NCBI GenBank assembly: GCA_949285455.1
Contig: CASDXP010000003.1
Location: 1 to 64,000 of the forward strand
DNA: 64,000 nucleotides
From: an uncultured bacterium
GTDB taxonomy: Bacteria; Bacillota_I; Bacilli_A; RFN20; CAG-826
Direction of reading: 5' to 3'
Of the stretch, positions 26,626 to 36,040 are shown piece after piece; the stretch's first letter is position 1; each line of letters opens with the position of its first letter. Made by a program: the position numbers and the translations under genes. A model generated the notes under the pieces. It worked only from the letters and a program-made list of their open reading frames with translations, searched no databases and had not been told where the DNA came from.

Positions 26626-28407
26626 TTATTTTTTCACCTGAGGATATTTTTCGCGGTGAGACTCATAATGCGTATGTAGTAGTTCATGCGCAAGATGAGA
26701 ACAAGGCTCACCAAGATAATCTTCGTAAAGACGTTTAATATCAGGATTATTGTGCGATTGTCTCAAAACTTTTCTTTCATCTTCGCTATAGAGGACGGAA
26801 GCACGTTTTTGCATGTAGGTATCTAAAATATTTTCCTCTTCATTTGGAAGAAGATTTGGATGGACGTAAGGTTGACCACCACCATTGATACAACCACCAG
26901 GACAACCCATAATTTCGATGAAGTGATATGGAGACTTACCATCTTTCACATCTTCTAGTAATGGTTTTGCATTCTTCATACCTGAAACAGCAGCAATCTT
27001 AATAACTTTACCATCGATATCAATACTAGCTTCCTTGAATAAAGCAACATTTCTTACTTCCTTAAATTCAATAGCCGGGTATTCTTTTCCAGTGAGAGCA
27101 AAATAAGCAGTTCTAAGCGCTGCTTCCATGACGCCACCAGTGACGCCAAAGATGACACCTGCGCCAGTATATTCGCCAAGTAAATCATCATCAAATTGTT
27201 CTTCAGGTAAATAGTTCCAATCGATACCAGCACGTTTGATCATCTTAGCAAGTTCTCTCGTCGTAATGACTGCATCTACATCTTTTAAACCATCTACTGC
27301 ACGATTAGCAGGACGATCTTTTTCATACTTTTTAGCGACGCAAGGCATGACGCTTACGACGAAGATATCTTTCGGATCTAATGCATGCTTTTTCGCATAA
27401 TAAGATTTGATGATAGCGCCAACCATTTCATGAGGAGATTTACATGAAGAAACGTGAGGAATAACTTCAGGATAATAATATTCTAAATAATTAATCCAAC
27501 CAGGAGAACAAGAAGTAATTTGTGGTAAAACGCCACCATTTTTAATTCTTCCTAATAACTCATAGGCTTCTTCCATAATTGTTAAATCCGCCCCAAAGTT
27601 CGTATCGAAGACACGATAGAAGCCTAAACGATGAAGCGCTGCAACCATCTTACCAGTGCCAACAGTGCCAATCTTAGCTCCAAATTCTTCAGCGATAGCG
27701 GCTCTTACCGCCGGGGCGGTTTGAACGATAACTTTCTTACCTTCCTTAAATGCTTTATCGATGAGATGAATTTCACTATTTTCCATCAAAGCACCTGTCG
27801 GGCAAACGTTCACGCATTGGCCGCATTGGATACAAGGCGAAGTAGCAAAACTTCTATTACCGCTCGGAGCGACGATCGTATTGAAACCACGATTTTCAAA
27901 ACCGAGGATACCAATACCTTGCGCGTCTTTACATCTTTCAATACATCTTCCACATAAAATACATTTGGATGTATCTCTCACTAATGAAGGCGCAAGATTA
28001 TCAAATGTTGTCGGAGTCTTTTCTCCTTGATACATCCCTTCTCTTGCTCCAACAATTTTAGCCACTTCTAAAAGTTCACAATGACCATTTTTATCACATT
28101 GTTGGCAGTTCATGTTGTGATTAGATAAAAGTAATTCGACGTTCGCCCTTCTTGCTTCCACTGCATCGATATTAGAAATAGAAATTTCCATACCTTCATT
28201 CACTGGATAGACGCAAGAAGCTAGTAAACCTCTCGCTCCTTTTACTGACACTAAGCAAACTCGGCAACTTGCTTTTGAACATTGTCCTTTATTAAAAGTA
28301 CATAATGAAGGAATACGATAGCCGACAGAACGACAAGCTTCTAAAATAGTTAACCCTTCTTCTACTTGATAAGGGCGACCTTCAATTTTAATATTCACTA
28401 AAGCCAT
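26626..28407 (-). CDS. hydA: [FeFe] hydrogenase catalytic subunit of the NAD-linked multi-subunit type
   Basis: The 593-residue protein has an N-terminal 2Fe-2S domain (Cys36, Cys48, Cys51, Cys65), a His/Cys cluster (HCELLEVA region), two 4Fe-4S ferredoxin motifs (around 149-159 and 192-202), and the H-domain. The H-cluster motifs are TSCSPGW (298-304), MPCVAKKYE (354-362) and MGCPGGCINGGG (500-511). With HydB and HydC it should form a complex coupling NADH and ferredoxin oxidation to hydrogen evolution, or the reverse. The first motif has Ser301 where the clostridial form has a second Cys. A GGAGG ribosome binding site precedes the start. Confidence 0.93.
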   Translation of the reverse strand: MALVNIKIEGRPYQVEEGLTILEACRSVGYRIPSLCTFNKGQCSKASCRVCLVSVKGARGLLASCVYPVNEGMEISISNIDAVEARRANVELLLSNHNMNCQQCDKNGHCELLEVAKIVGAREGMYQGEKTPTTFDNLAPSLVRDTSKCILCGRCIERCKDAQGIGILGFENRGFNTIVAPSGNRSFATSPCIQCGQCVNVCPTGALMENSEIHLIDKAFKEGKKVIVQTAPAVRAAIAEEFGAKIGTVGTGKMVAALHRLGFYRVFDTNFGADLTIMEEAYELLGRIKNGGVLPQITSCSPGWINYLEYYYPEVIPHVSSCKSPHEMVGAIIKSYYAKKHALDPKDIFVVSVMPCVAKKYEKDRPANRAVDGLKDVDAVITTRELAKMIKRAGIDWNYLPEEQFDDDLLGEYTGAGVIFGVTGGVMEAALRTAYFALTGKEYPAIEFKEVRNVALFKEASIDIDGKVIKIAAVSGMKNAKPLLEDVKDGKSPYHFIEIMGCPGGCINGGGQPYVHPNLLPNEEENILDTYMQKRASVLYSEDERKVLRQSHNNPDIKRLYEDYLGEPCSHLAHELLHTHYESHREKYPQVKK

Positions 28408-28427
28408 AATGACTAATTCCTCCTACC

Positions 28428-30293
28428 TTATTCCTTATTGATAGCTTTGAAACGGCAAGCGCTAAAACACATACCACACTTGATACATTTATTTTGATCG
28501 ATGACAAATGGTTCTTTACCAACCACACCGCTAATAGCGTTAACAGGACAATTTCTTGCACATAAAGAACATTTCTTACATTTTTCCGCATCGATGACAT
28601 AACGCATAAGATGTTTACAAACATGCGCACGACATTTCTTTTCATCGATATGTTCTAAATATTCTTCCATGAAGTTAGATGTAGTAGACAAGATTGGATT
28701 CGCCGCCGTTTGACCTAAACCGCATAACGAACCAGCTTTAATCGTCTTAGAAAGATGCAATAAATCTTCTAAATCTTGTCTCGTACCATTACCTCTAACA
28801 ATCTTATTTAAAATTTCTAAGATACGTTTCGTACCGATACGACAAGGTGAACATTTACCGCATGATTCATCGCAAATAAATTCCATATAGAATTTAGCGA
28901 CGTCAACCATACAGTTATCTTCATCCATGACGATCGCACCGCCAGAACCCATCATCGAACCCTTTGCCACTAAGTTATCAAAATCGATTGGAGTATCTAA
29001 ATCTTTTTCAGTTAAGCAACCGCCAGATGGACCACCTGTCTGAATAGCTTTAAATTTCTTGCCATTAGGGATACCGCCACCGATATCATAAATTAATTCT
29101 CTTAAGGTCGTACCCATCGGCACTTCCACTAAGCCAACATTATTAATTTTTCCACCTAAAGCGAACACTTTCGTTCCTTTAGATTTTTCCGTACCATACT
29201 TGGTAAAATTTTCTAAACCTTCTCTTAAAATGTAAGGAACACAAGCTAAAGTTTCGACGTTATTAATGATCGTAGGTTTACCCCATAGACCGCTAATCGC
29301 AGGGAATGGGGGACGAGGACGAGGCATACCTCTTTTGCCTTCGATTGAATTAAGCAAGGCTGTTTCTTCACCGCAGACGAACGCCCCTGCCCCTAATCTA
29401 ATATGGACGTGGAATGAAAAATCCGTACCTAAAATATGGTCGCCAATAAGACCTAATTCTTCCGCTTCTTTAATAGCGATTCTTAAACGTTTGACAGCGA
29501 TTGGATATTCCGCACGCACGTAGAAATAACCATTCTTTGCTCCAATTGCGTAACCAGCAATCATCATACCTTCGATGACGTTGAGCGGGTTACCTTCTAA
29601 AATGGAACGATCCATGAAAGCACCTGGGTCACCTTCGTCGCCATTACAAACGACATATTTTGTCTCATTTTTTTGATCGTAAGCAAATTGCCATTTACGG
29701 CCGGTAGGAAAACCTGCCCCACCACGACCTCTTAAACCACTCTTTAAAATTAAGTCGATAACTTCTTGTGGTTTCATAGATAATGCTTTTTCTAAGCCTT
29801 GGAATGCCCCATAGCCTAAAGCTTCATCGATGTTTTCAGGATTGATATGACCACAGCCATGAAGCGCTAAACGCACTTGCTTTTTATAGAAGTTAATATC
29901 ATCTTGTCTTTGCACTTTTTGATGCGTCGCTGGATCTTCGTAAAATAATTCAGTGACGACGTGACCATTAAGTAAATCTTCTTCGACGATCTTTTTTACA
30001 TCTTCGACTTTCACTGCGTGATATAAAGTATCTTCTGGGAAAATTTTGACGAATGGCCCTTGTGAACAAAAGCCGAAGCAACCGACGTGATTAACGGTTA
30101 CTTTATCTTCTAAATTGTATTCTTCGATCAATTTCTTAAATTCATCAAGAATTTCTTCCGAATGCGAAGCCATACATCCTGTCCCACCGCAGACGACGAC
30201 AGCCCGCTTCCCATCTAAGCCTTCGACTTTATTTTTTAGACATTGTGAGCAATGAGCGATTTTCTCATTTAAAGATTTCGTTGAGTCGATCAT
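28428..30293 (-). CDS. hydB: NADH-oxidising hydrogenase subunit HydB (NuoF-like)
   Basis: The 621-residue protein has four parts: an N-terminal thioredoxin-like 2Fe-2S domain (CGGTGC near 35, GCFGFCSQGP near 97); the NuoF FMN/NADH domain (GRGGAGFPTGRKW and NGDEGDPGAFMDRS); the SLBB and 4Fe-4S domain (CGKCSPCRIGTKR); and a C-terminal pair of 4Fe-4S motifs (CKKCSLCARNC and CIKCGMCFSAC). This is the standard layout of the flavin subunit in trimeric bifurcating hydrogenases. It overlaps hydC by ATGA and precedes hydA by 20 bp. Confidence 0.94.
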   Translation of the reverse strand: MIDSTKSLNEKIAHCSQCLKNKVEGLDGKRAVVVCGGTGCMASHSEEILDEFKKLIEEYNLEDKVTVNHVGCFGFCSQGPFVKIFPEDTLYHAVKVEDVKKIVEEDLLNGHVVTELFYEDPATHQKVQRQDDINFYKKQVRLALHGCGHINPENIDEALGYGAFQGLEKALSMKPQEVIDLILKSGLRGRGGAGFPTGRKWQFAYDQKNETKYVVCNGDEGDPGAFMDRSILEGNPLNVIEGMMIAGYAIGAKNGYFYVRAEYPIAVKRLRIAIKEAEELGLIGDHILGTDFSFHVHIRLGAGAFVCGEETALLNSIEGKRGMPRPRPPFPAISGLWGKPTIINNVETLACVPYILREGLENFTKYGTEKSKGTKVFALGGKINNVGLVEVPMGTTLRELIYDIGGGIPNGKKFKAIQTGGPSGGCLTEKDLDTPIDFDNLVAKGSMMGSGGAIVMDEDNCMVDVAKFYMEFICDESCGKCSPCRIGTKRILEILNKIVRGNGTRQDLEDLLHLSKTIKAGSLCGLGQTAANPILSTTSNFMEEYLEHIDEKKCRAHVCKHLMRYVIDAEKCKKCSLCARNCPVNAISGVVGKEPFVIDQNKCIKCGMCFSACRFKAINKE

Positions 30294-30781
30294 AAATTTT
30301 CTCCTTCTAATTTACGATATTCTTCGATAATGTGAGGTACTTGATCCACTGTAACTTTAGGATAAACTTTTCCGTTGACGTTCACTGCTGGTGCAATACC
30401 GCATGCACCGATACAACGTAAAGCATCAAGTGAGAATAAACCATCATCAGAAGTTCCGCCTGGTTTCGTATTTAAAAGTTCAGCAAACTTATCTATCACT
30501 TGTTGTGAACCCTTGACGTAACAGGCTGTACCAAGACAGACACCAATGACATATTTTCCTTTTGGTTTTAATGAGAAAAAAGCATAGAAAGTTACCACAC
30601 CGTAAACATCAGAAACTGGGATATCTAATTCGGATGCAATAATTTCTTGCACTTCAAGTGGTACGTAACCAAATTCATTTTGTACTTCACTTAAAATCAT
30701 AATTAATGGGGTCGGTTCATTTTTGTATTCCGCACATATTTCCAAAATGCGTTTTTTCGCCCCGGCTGATAAAGAAGCCAT
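30290..30781 (-). CDS. hydC: NuoE-like 2Fe-2S hydrogenase subunit HydC
   Basis: The protein of about 163 residues has an N-terminal helical part followed by the thioredoxin-like 2Fe-2S domain, with cysteines in VCLGTACYVKGS and LRCIGACGIAP. This is the NuoE/HydC family. It passes electrons between HydB and HydA. I use the ATG at 30781 because TAGGAGG lies at the right distance. It is the first gene of hydC-hydB-hydA. Confidence 0.93.
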   Translation of the reverse strand: MASLSAGAKKRILEICAEYKNEPTPLIMILSEVQNEFGYVPLEVQEIIASELDIPVSDVYGVVTFYAFFSLKPKGKYVIGVCLGTACYVKGSQQVIDKFAELLNTKPGGTSDDGLFSLDALRCIGACGIAPAVNVNGKVYPKVTVDQVPHIIEEYRKLEGENL

Positions 30782-30825
30782 GCACTTATTTCCTCCTAGA
30801 AACAAATTAGTTCTTAAACAAAAGT

Positions 30826-30831
30826 ATTATA
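30826..30831 (-). promoter_or_regulatory. Possible -10 box for the hydCBA operon
   Basis: A perfect TATAAT on the minus strand lies 45 bp upstream of the hydC start. A matching -35 box is poor (TTAGTA at 18 bp), so an activator may be needed or the call may be wrong. Confidence 0.35.
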
Positions 30832-30880
30832 AAGTATTTATAAATGATTTACTAATAGAAAAATTTATTAAATATTAAGG

Positions 30881-32104
30881 TCAATCTAACTTCAAATATT
30901 CGAAAATTTCTTTAACGACTTCTTCCACTGTCGAAAGTGCGCTTACTAAAGTCTTATCAGGAGAAGAAATATCCCCTGCATAAAAAACATTAGGCATTTT
31001 TTTACCTTTGATAATACCTTCTACAATTTCAAAGAAATTTTTTAAATAACTATCATCGATAAGAACGCCAATAGCTAAAACATATAAACTCGCTGGAATA
31101 GTTTCTTCTTCTTCACCATAATAATTTTTAAAAACCATATTTCCTACTTCATCAAATCTTAAAGGTGTACGATTAAAGATAAAATCATCTACAGCTTTAA
31201 AACCCATTTCTAAAGATTCTTTATTCGCTCTTAACCTTTCTTTTTCTCTTCGATACACTCCTACGACTTCTTTAGCGATACTTTTTGCAGAAGCGAGGCA
31301 ATCCATCGCTGTATCGCTTCCCCCGATGACCACGATCTTATCGTAAGTATCGACATCTAATTCATGTCGACACATCTTTAAGAAATCATGCGCTAAAACG
31401 ACTTTAGGGTGATTTTTCATGAAGTTGTAAGTTCTTGCTTTATCTAAACCAGTTGTAAAAATGGTCGCATAGTATTTATCTTTAATATCTTCATAAGTAA
31501 CATCTTTTCCAAACGTCGTATTTAGTTTCACTTCTATTCGTTCATTCAATAATGGATTCAAATCATGTTCGATGACACTAGAAGGTAATCTAAAAGCAGG
31601 AATTTGCTGTCTTAAAGCTCCTCCTAAATATAAGCTTTTCTCTAAAATAGTGGATTTTAACCCGCGTTTTGCAAGTTTATGAGCCATCACTAAGCCCACT
31701 GGACCACCGCCGATAATCAAAGCGTGTTTATTATTTAATGGTTGAAATTCTTCTTCGTCTCTTCTATTTAATGAAGCAAGATATCGATGAATTTCTCTTA
31801 CTTTAACAACGCGATCAATCCTACCTCTTAAACAATTTTTCTCACAATATTTTTCACTTGGACATATGTGGCCGCATATATAACTTAAAAGATTTTTCTC
31901 GTAGACAAATTTTGCTGCTTCTTCAATATTTCCACTATTAAGTAGAGCAATGAAACGATGTGGTTCACATTGCATTGGACACATCAAGGAACAACGCGGA
32001 GCTTTACAATTGAGACATCTTTTTGCCTCCGCTTGAATTTGAGTTAAATCCAATAATTCTTCTTGATAATTATCTTCGATCAAAGGATTATTTTTCTTAG
32101 CCAT
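30881..32104 (-). CDS. PreT/GltD-like NAD(P)H oxidoreductase, second paralogue
   Basis: The 407-residue protein has the N-terminal Cys-rich domain of the GltD/PreT family (CLNCKAPRCSLMCPMQC, CGHICPSEKYCEKNC) that binds 4Fe-4S clusters. It also has an FAD motif (IIGGGPVGLVMAHKLAKRGL) and an NAD(P) motif (VVIGGSDTAMD). It resembles preT at 33620-34849 but is shorter in conserved stretches and is transcribed apart from preA. It could feed electrons into another iron-sulphur partner, possibly the hydrogenase next to it. The ATG has no clear ribosome binding site. Confidence 0.8.
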   Translation of the reverse strand: MAKKNNPLIEDNYQEELLDLTQIQAEAKRCLNCKAPRCSLMCPMQCEPHRFIALLNSGNIEEAAKFVYEKNLLSYICGHICPSEKYCEKNCLRGRIDRVVKVREIHRYLASLNRRDEEEFQPLNNKHALIIGGGPVGLVMAHKLAKRGLKSTILEKSLYLGGALRQQIPAFRLPSSVIEHDLNPLLNERIEVKLNTTFGKDVTYEDIKDKYYATIFTTGLDKARTYNFMKNHPKVVLAHDFLKMCRHELDVDTYDKIVVIGGSDTAMDCLASAKSIAKEVVGVYRREKERLRANKESLEMGFKAVDDFIFNRTPLRFDEVGNMVFKNYYGEEEETIPASLYVLAIGVLIDDSYLKNFFEIVEGIIKGKKMPNVFYAGDISSPDKTLVSALSTVEEVVKEIFEYLKLD

Positions 32105-32321
32105 GACTTAATTATGCAATAGATTATAATAAAAGACACTAATTTTATTTATCATAGAAAATTGTAGAAGTAAGCTATCAGTTTTAATCTGGGCACGATT
32201 AAAGATATGTATGAAATAAAATAAAGATTATCGCTTGATAATATAAAATTCTTCTTTAAGTATAAGAATAAAATGCTGGTAAGAAGATAAATATAATAGG
32301 CAATAATATTAATGTTCATAC
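32105..32321. other. AT-rich spacer without a gene
   Basis: The space between the second preT-like gene and the preA terminator holds a TATAAT on the minus strand at 32123-32128 (possible -10 for the gene at 30881-32104). I see no coding frame and no repeat in it. Confidence 0.5.
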
Positions 32322-32347
32322 AAAAAAGCACCTCGGAGGTGCTTTTA
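32322..32347. terminator. Terminator after preA
   Basis: AAAAGCACCT and AGGTGCTTTT form a perfect 10-bp stem with a 3-nt loop. The stem is symmetrical, with T-runs on both strands; on the minus strand it ends the preT-preA transcript 27 bp past the preA stop. Confidence 0.88.
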
Positions 32348-32372
32348 ACTCAAAGTTAATAATTGATAAATA

Positions 32373-33620
32373 TTAGATGATAACGTCTTTTGTTTTTCTT
32401 CCTTTGCCACGACCTGGCTTAAAGACAACTTCACCTTTAGAAATTGCCCCGACAGGACAGACTAAGGAACAAAGTAAACAGCCGACGCACTTATCAGTGT
32501 TACAAGTTGGTCTTCTCGTCTTCTTATCCCATTCCATAGCTTGGTGAGAACCATCGTAACAAGAGATGTAACATCTTCCACAACCAACACATTTATCATC
32601 ATCTATTTTTGGATAAATTTTGAAGTCACGGTCAAGTTCTTCCGCAGGAATAACATTCTTATTAGCTCTTCCTACTAAGTCGGAAAGACGATCGACACCT
32701 TTTTCTTCCATATAGTGCATGAGACCATTACATAAATCATCGATGATACGATAACCATATTGCATGATGGCAGTCGTCACTTGCAAAGTGGAAGCACCAA
32801 GTAAAATAAATTCTGCCGCATCGCGCCAAGTCTCGATACCGCCAATACCAGAAATTGGAATATCTCGCGTTTTAGGATTATCTCTCAATTGTTGAATAAA
32901 TCTTAAGGCCACTGGTTTAATAGCCTTACCAGAATAACCAGAAATCGAAGATTTACCATTGACGATAGGTAGCCCCACTTCTTTATCTAAGTCGACGTTT
33001 AAAATAGATTTGATCGTGTTGATAGCAGAGATTGCATCCGCTCCACCTTCGATACTTGCAAGTGCGACTTCGCACATATCAGTAATATTAGGTGTCATCT
33101 TAGCGATGACTGGCAATTTAGTCGCACTCTTCACAGCTTTACAATATTGACGACATAGATCAGGATTTTGTCCGATCGCCGAACCAAGATGTGTATCGGT
33201 CATTTGAGGACAGGAGAAATTAAGTTCGATCATATCCGCTCCTGCATCTTCGACTTGTTTAGCTAAAATTTTCCAATCTTCATCGCTTCCCGCCATGATA
33301 GAAGCGACTAAAACACAATCGGGGAATTCTTCTTTTAGACGTCTAATATCTCTTAGATCATCTTCTAAAGGATGTTCTGTCAATTGTTCCATATTTTTAA
33401 AGCCGACGAAAGGTGTCGCTTCTTTTTGTAACATATCGTAACGTGGCGAACATTCATCGCATGGATCTTTAATTAAAGTTTTATAGACGATTCCGCCCCA
33501 ACCTGATCTAAAAGCTTTCGCGCACATGTCGTAACAATTGCCGACAGGCGAAGAAGAAAGCATGAAAGGGTTTTTAAATTTCACACCGAGGAATTCGATA
33601 CTTAAATCTTTCTTAATCAT
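32373..33620 (-). CDS. preA: NAD-dependent dihydropyrimidine dehydrogenase subunit PreA
   Basis: The 415-residue protein has a dihydroorotate-dehydrogenase-like FMN barrel ([66 protein letters not shown]). Two C-terminal 4Fe-4S motifs follow ([22 protein letters not shown]). With PreT it reduces uracil or thymine with NADH, or the reverse. The loop that carries the catalytic Cys in mammalian dihydropyrimidine dehydrogenase reads GSAIGQ here, without Cys; I recall the E. coli PreA loop also lacks it. The start overlaps the preT stop by one base (TAATG). Confidence 0.92.
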   Translation of the reverse strand: MIKKDLSIEFLGVKFKNPFMLSSSPVGNCYDMCAKAFRSGWGGIVYKTLIKDPCDECSPRYDMLQKEATPFVGFKNMEQLTEHPLEDDLRDIRRLKEEFPDCVLVASIMAGSDEDWKILAKQVEDAGADMIELNFSCPQMTDTHLGSAIGQNPDLCRQYCKAVKSATKLPVIAKMTPNITDMCEVALASIEGGADAISAINTIKSILNVDLDKEVGLPIVNGKSSISGYSGKAIKPVALRFIQQLRDNPKTRDIPISGIGGIETWRDAAEFILLGASTLQVTTAIMQYGYRIIDDLCNGLMHYMEEKGVDRLSDLVGRANKNVIPAEELDRDFKIYPKIDDDKCVGCGRCYISCYDGSHQAMEWDKKTRRPTCNTDKCVGCLLCSLVCPVGAISKGEVVFKPGRGKGRKTKDVII

Positions 33621-34849
33621 TATTTTGTCCTCGCTTTCGTTAAATAGGCGTCGATAAAGTAAGATGCCTCTTTTGCGGTTTTGACCGCTCCGACGACTGT
33701 TTTATCACCCTTAGCGATATCGCCGACGACAAACACATTAGAGTCACCGACACGGTAGTTATTCGCGACCACTTCACCTAGATTATAATCTAAACCAAAT
33801 TGTGGTCTTACCACTTGACCAACCGCTAAGATAATATGTTTTGGTTCGATAGAAATGACACTAGGCAAATGACGATGTTTAAATGTCACTACTTTTCCAT
33901 CGTAACTCATTGGAACATAACCATCGATGATGGATACGTTTAATGCTCTAGCTTCATTCAATTCTTTTTGGCTGGCTCTAAATTCATTAAATTCTTCATA
34001 AACAACATCGATGACACGCGGTGTACCGATACGTTTTAAAGTCGTAACGACATCCATCGCTACGTCCCCGCCACCGATGACTAAAGTATCACTATAGACG
34101 TCGATATCGCCTCTTTCATTTTTGACTCTTCTTAAGAATTGTGTCGCAAGTTCAACGTGTGCATCATCTTCAAACATCGGTAAGGTCTTCGCTAATTCGT
34201 AACCAGTTCCAACGACGACCGCGTCATATTCTTCCTTTAATTTTTTAAATTCATCATCGTCCACTGGATGATTCACTAAATTTTTAACACCTAAATCTAA
34301 GATACGCTTAATTTCTAAATCTAAGACATCATTTGGTAAACGATATGAAGGAATGCCATATCTTAGATAACCACCAAGTTTTTCATCTTTTTCAAAGATT
34401 GTCACTTGATAACCTTTCATACGCAATAAAGCCGCAAGTTCTAAACCACCAGGACCAGAACCAATGATGGCAACCTTTTGTTTTAATTCCACTTCTGGCT
34501 TCCTTAAAATTTCCATCTTTAAATTAGCTTCAAAATCAGTGATGTAACGTTGAATCTTGCCAATTTCAATTGGTTTATCAATACCACTTCTTGAACAACC
34601 TAATTTACAATATTTTTCTTGTGGACACACTCTTGCGCATATGGCCCCTAAGGCGTTATTTTCTCTAATAATTTCCGCTGCGCCTTTTTCATTTAAAAAA
34701 CGCAAAGCACGAATAAATCTAGCGGGGTCTGTTCCAGCGGGACAATTCTTAGAGCATGGGGCATCATGACAAAGCAAGCACCTACTTGCTTCTTCGATAG
34801 CTAAAAGAGGAGTGTAAGCCTCTTCCGCTTCTTTCAAATAATCTTTCAT
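33620..34849 (-). CDS. preT: NAD-dependent dihydropyrimidine dehydrogenase subunit PreT
   Basis: The 409-residue flavoprotein has the Cys-rich N-terminal domain ([31 protein letters not shown]), an FAD-binding motif ([20 protein letters not shown]) and a pyridine-nucleotide motif ([12 protein letters not shown]). It is the electron-input partner of PreA, whose gene begins at its stop codon. The ATG has an AAGGAG ribosome binding site. No dihydropyrimidinase or later pathway gene lies in the window. Confidence 0.9.
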   Translation of the reverse strand: MKDYLKEAEEAYTPLLAIEEASRCLLCHDAPCSKNCPAGTDPARFIRALRFLNEKGAAEIIRENNALGAICARVCPQEKYCKLGCSRSGIDKPIEIGKIQRYITDFEANLKMEILRKPEVELKQKVAIIGSGPGGLELAALLRMKGYQVTIFEKDEKLGGYLRYGIPSYRLPNDVLDLEIKRILDLGVKNLVNHPVDDDEFKKLKEEYDAVVVGTGYELAKTLPMFEDDAHVELATQFLRRVKNERGDIDVYSDTLVIGGGDVAMDVVTTLKRIGTPRVIDVVYEEFNEFRASQKELNEARALNVSIIDGYVPMSYDGKVVTFKHRHLPSVISIEPKHIILAVGQVVRPQFGLDYNLGEVVANNYRVGDSNVFVVGDIAKGDKTVVGAVKTAKEASYFIDAYLTKARTK

Positions 34850-34920
34850 GGGGATAGTTCTCCTTGTAATAGATATTATGCCATAAAAGATTAGTTTATT
34901 TAATTAAAAGTTAAATGTAC

Positions 34921-35481
34921 TTAGTTTGATGAATTACTAGGGTTAAGTGGAATACTTATAGAATAATAAGGACTACTTGGATAATTAAAAGCAAATGAAG
35001 CGATGAACGCTGCCGCCATAGAAACGACCATGAAGCCAACGAAGACGATGATGACTGGCCCCATAGGATCCCTATCAGTAGCCATATTGAACGCAAAATA
35101 AAGTAAAAAAATTACAACGTATCCAGCAAGATAAATTAAAGGTACATACATATTTGAAAAATCAGGCATCCTATAAAAAAACACATAAAATAACACCGTG
35201 CCTATAAACGCTGAAGCAAAAAATATTACAATAGCGAAAAAGAAATATAGAACCCAAAGCATATTTTCCCCGGAGCGTTTTAAATAAATAGAAATTCCAA
35301 CATGCGTTGCTAAGAAAAGCACTCCAATAACAATAAGTATTATCATTGAATTCTCACCATCATTATACGGATGAAGGATGACTGGGCAAATAAAATAAAA
35401 AATTAATGAGATGAGTGACAAAACAATTATAATCTTTAATTTTCTATTTTCTAAAATAGATCCAATAAGTCCTGATAACAT
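34921..35481 (-). CDS. Small membrane protein of unknown function, paralogue A
   Basis: I do not recognise this 186-residue protein. It has four or five hydrophobic segments and ends in a short polar Ser/Pro/Asn tail. It is related to the next gene (35559-36038): both begin with a short amphipathic stretch ending ENxK, have similar segment spacing and share a late VxxxFxxxxxxxAxxIG/A-like helix. The preceding 70 bp contain a duplicated fragment of the gene at 36041-36730. It is the last gene of the seven-gene operon. Confidence 0.6.
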   Translation of the reverse strand: MLSGLIGSILENRKLKIIIVLSLISLIFYFICPVILHPYNDGENSMIILIVIGVLFLATHVGISIYLKRSGENMLWVLYFFFAIVIFFASAFIGTVLFYVFFYRMPDFSNMYVPLIYLAGYVVIFLLYFAFNMATDRDPMGPVIIVFVGFMVVSMAAAFIASFAFNYPSSPYYSISIPLNPSNSSN

Positions 35482-35487
35482 AAAAAA

Positions 35488-35547
35488 TTAATATTCTTCC
35501 TTCCTATAGGCATCTCTTTCAATTAATAGAAGATGGATTTTCTTACA
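35488..35547 (-). repeat. Duplicated 3' end of the upstream coiled-coil membrane gene
   Basis: These 60 bp match 36041-36100 at 54 positions without gaps; 33 bases in a row are identical. Read in frame they encode the same C-terminal phrase (CKKIHLL...ERDAYRKEEY) and a TAA stop, followed like the original by a small-membrane-protein start. Confidence 0.9.
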
Positions 35548-35558
35548 ATTTTATTCAT

Positions 35559-36038
35559 CTAAAAAACCGGTAATGGAAAACCAACAGTAAATAATAATGA
35601 GTAAGCAAGGCCAATAAAAATGGCGGCAGTTAAGAAGAAAATAATGAACGTTGGAATTAAATTTTCTTGTGTAGAAAAGTGATTAACCACAACGTAAGAG
35701 ATAAGAACTATACCCATCGCGCCTAGCGAAATAAGTGGAAGATAAACTGGATCGATGGGTAAAAAAGTAGTTAAAAACATAGAGAGATAAAAGCTAAGGA
35801 GACAGCCGACAAGGACAAAAGCGAGCCACTTCTTTTCAAGACCAAATCTAATTATGTAAAAAACAGTCAATAGAAGAACTAAAATGAATCCAGCAGAAAG
35901 AATTATTATACCTAGATGAAAGTGCGATGAAATGATAACACCACTACAAAAGTATGATATGATTATTGTCCATAAAATAAATAATAAAAGATGGATTTTC
36001 TTATTTTCAATTATTGTACTAATAAGTTCTGAAATCAC
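35559..36038 (-). CDS. Small membrane protein of unknown function, paralogue B
   Basis: This 159-residue protein is not recognised. It has four to five membrane segments and few charged residues, and is related to the protein at 34921-35481. The start codon is GTG at 36038, two bases after the TAA of the gene before it, with GGAAGGAAG as ribosome binding site inside that gene's end. Translation is therefore coupled. The function is probably tied to the SPFH-protein operon in which it lies. Confidence 0.6.
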   Translation of the reverse strand: MISELISTIIENKKIHLLLFILWTIIISYFCSGVIISSHFHLGIIILSAGFILVLLLTVFYIIRFGLEKKWLAFVLVGCLLSFYLSMFLTTFLPIDPVYLPLISLGAMGIVLISYVVVNHFSTQENLIPTFIIFFLTAAIFIGLAYSLLFTVGFPLPVF

Positions 36039-36040
36039 AA

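Noticed and set aside
30290-30293. TGA read as tryptophan, as in mycoplasmas
   Set aside because: TGA is used as a normal stop in overlapping gene pairs such as hydC-hydB and the lipoprotein genes, and Trp is coded by TGG.
33170-33200. Loss of the catalytic Cys in the PreA active-site loop as a sign of inactivity
   Set aside because: The loop (GSAIGQ) lacks Cys, but as far as I recall E. coli PreA, which is active, also has no Cys there, so it is not evidence of loss.
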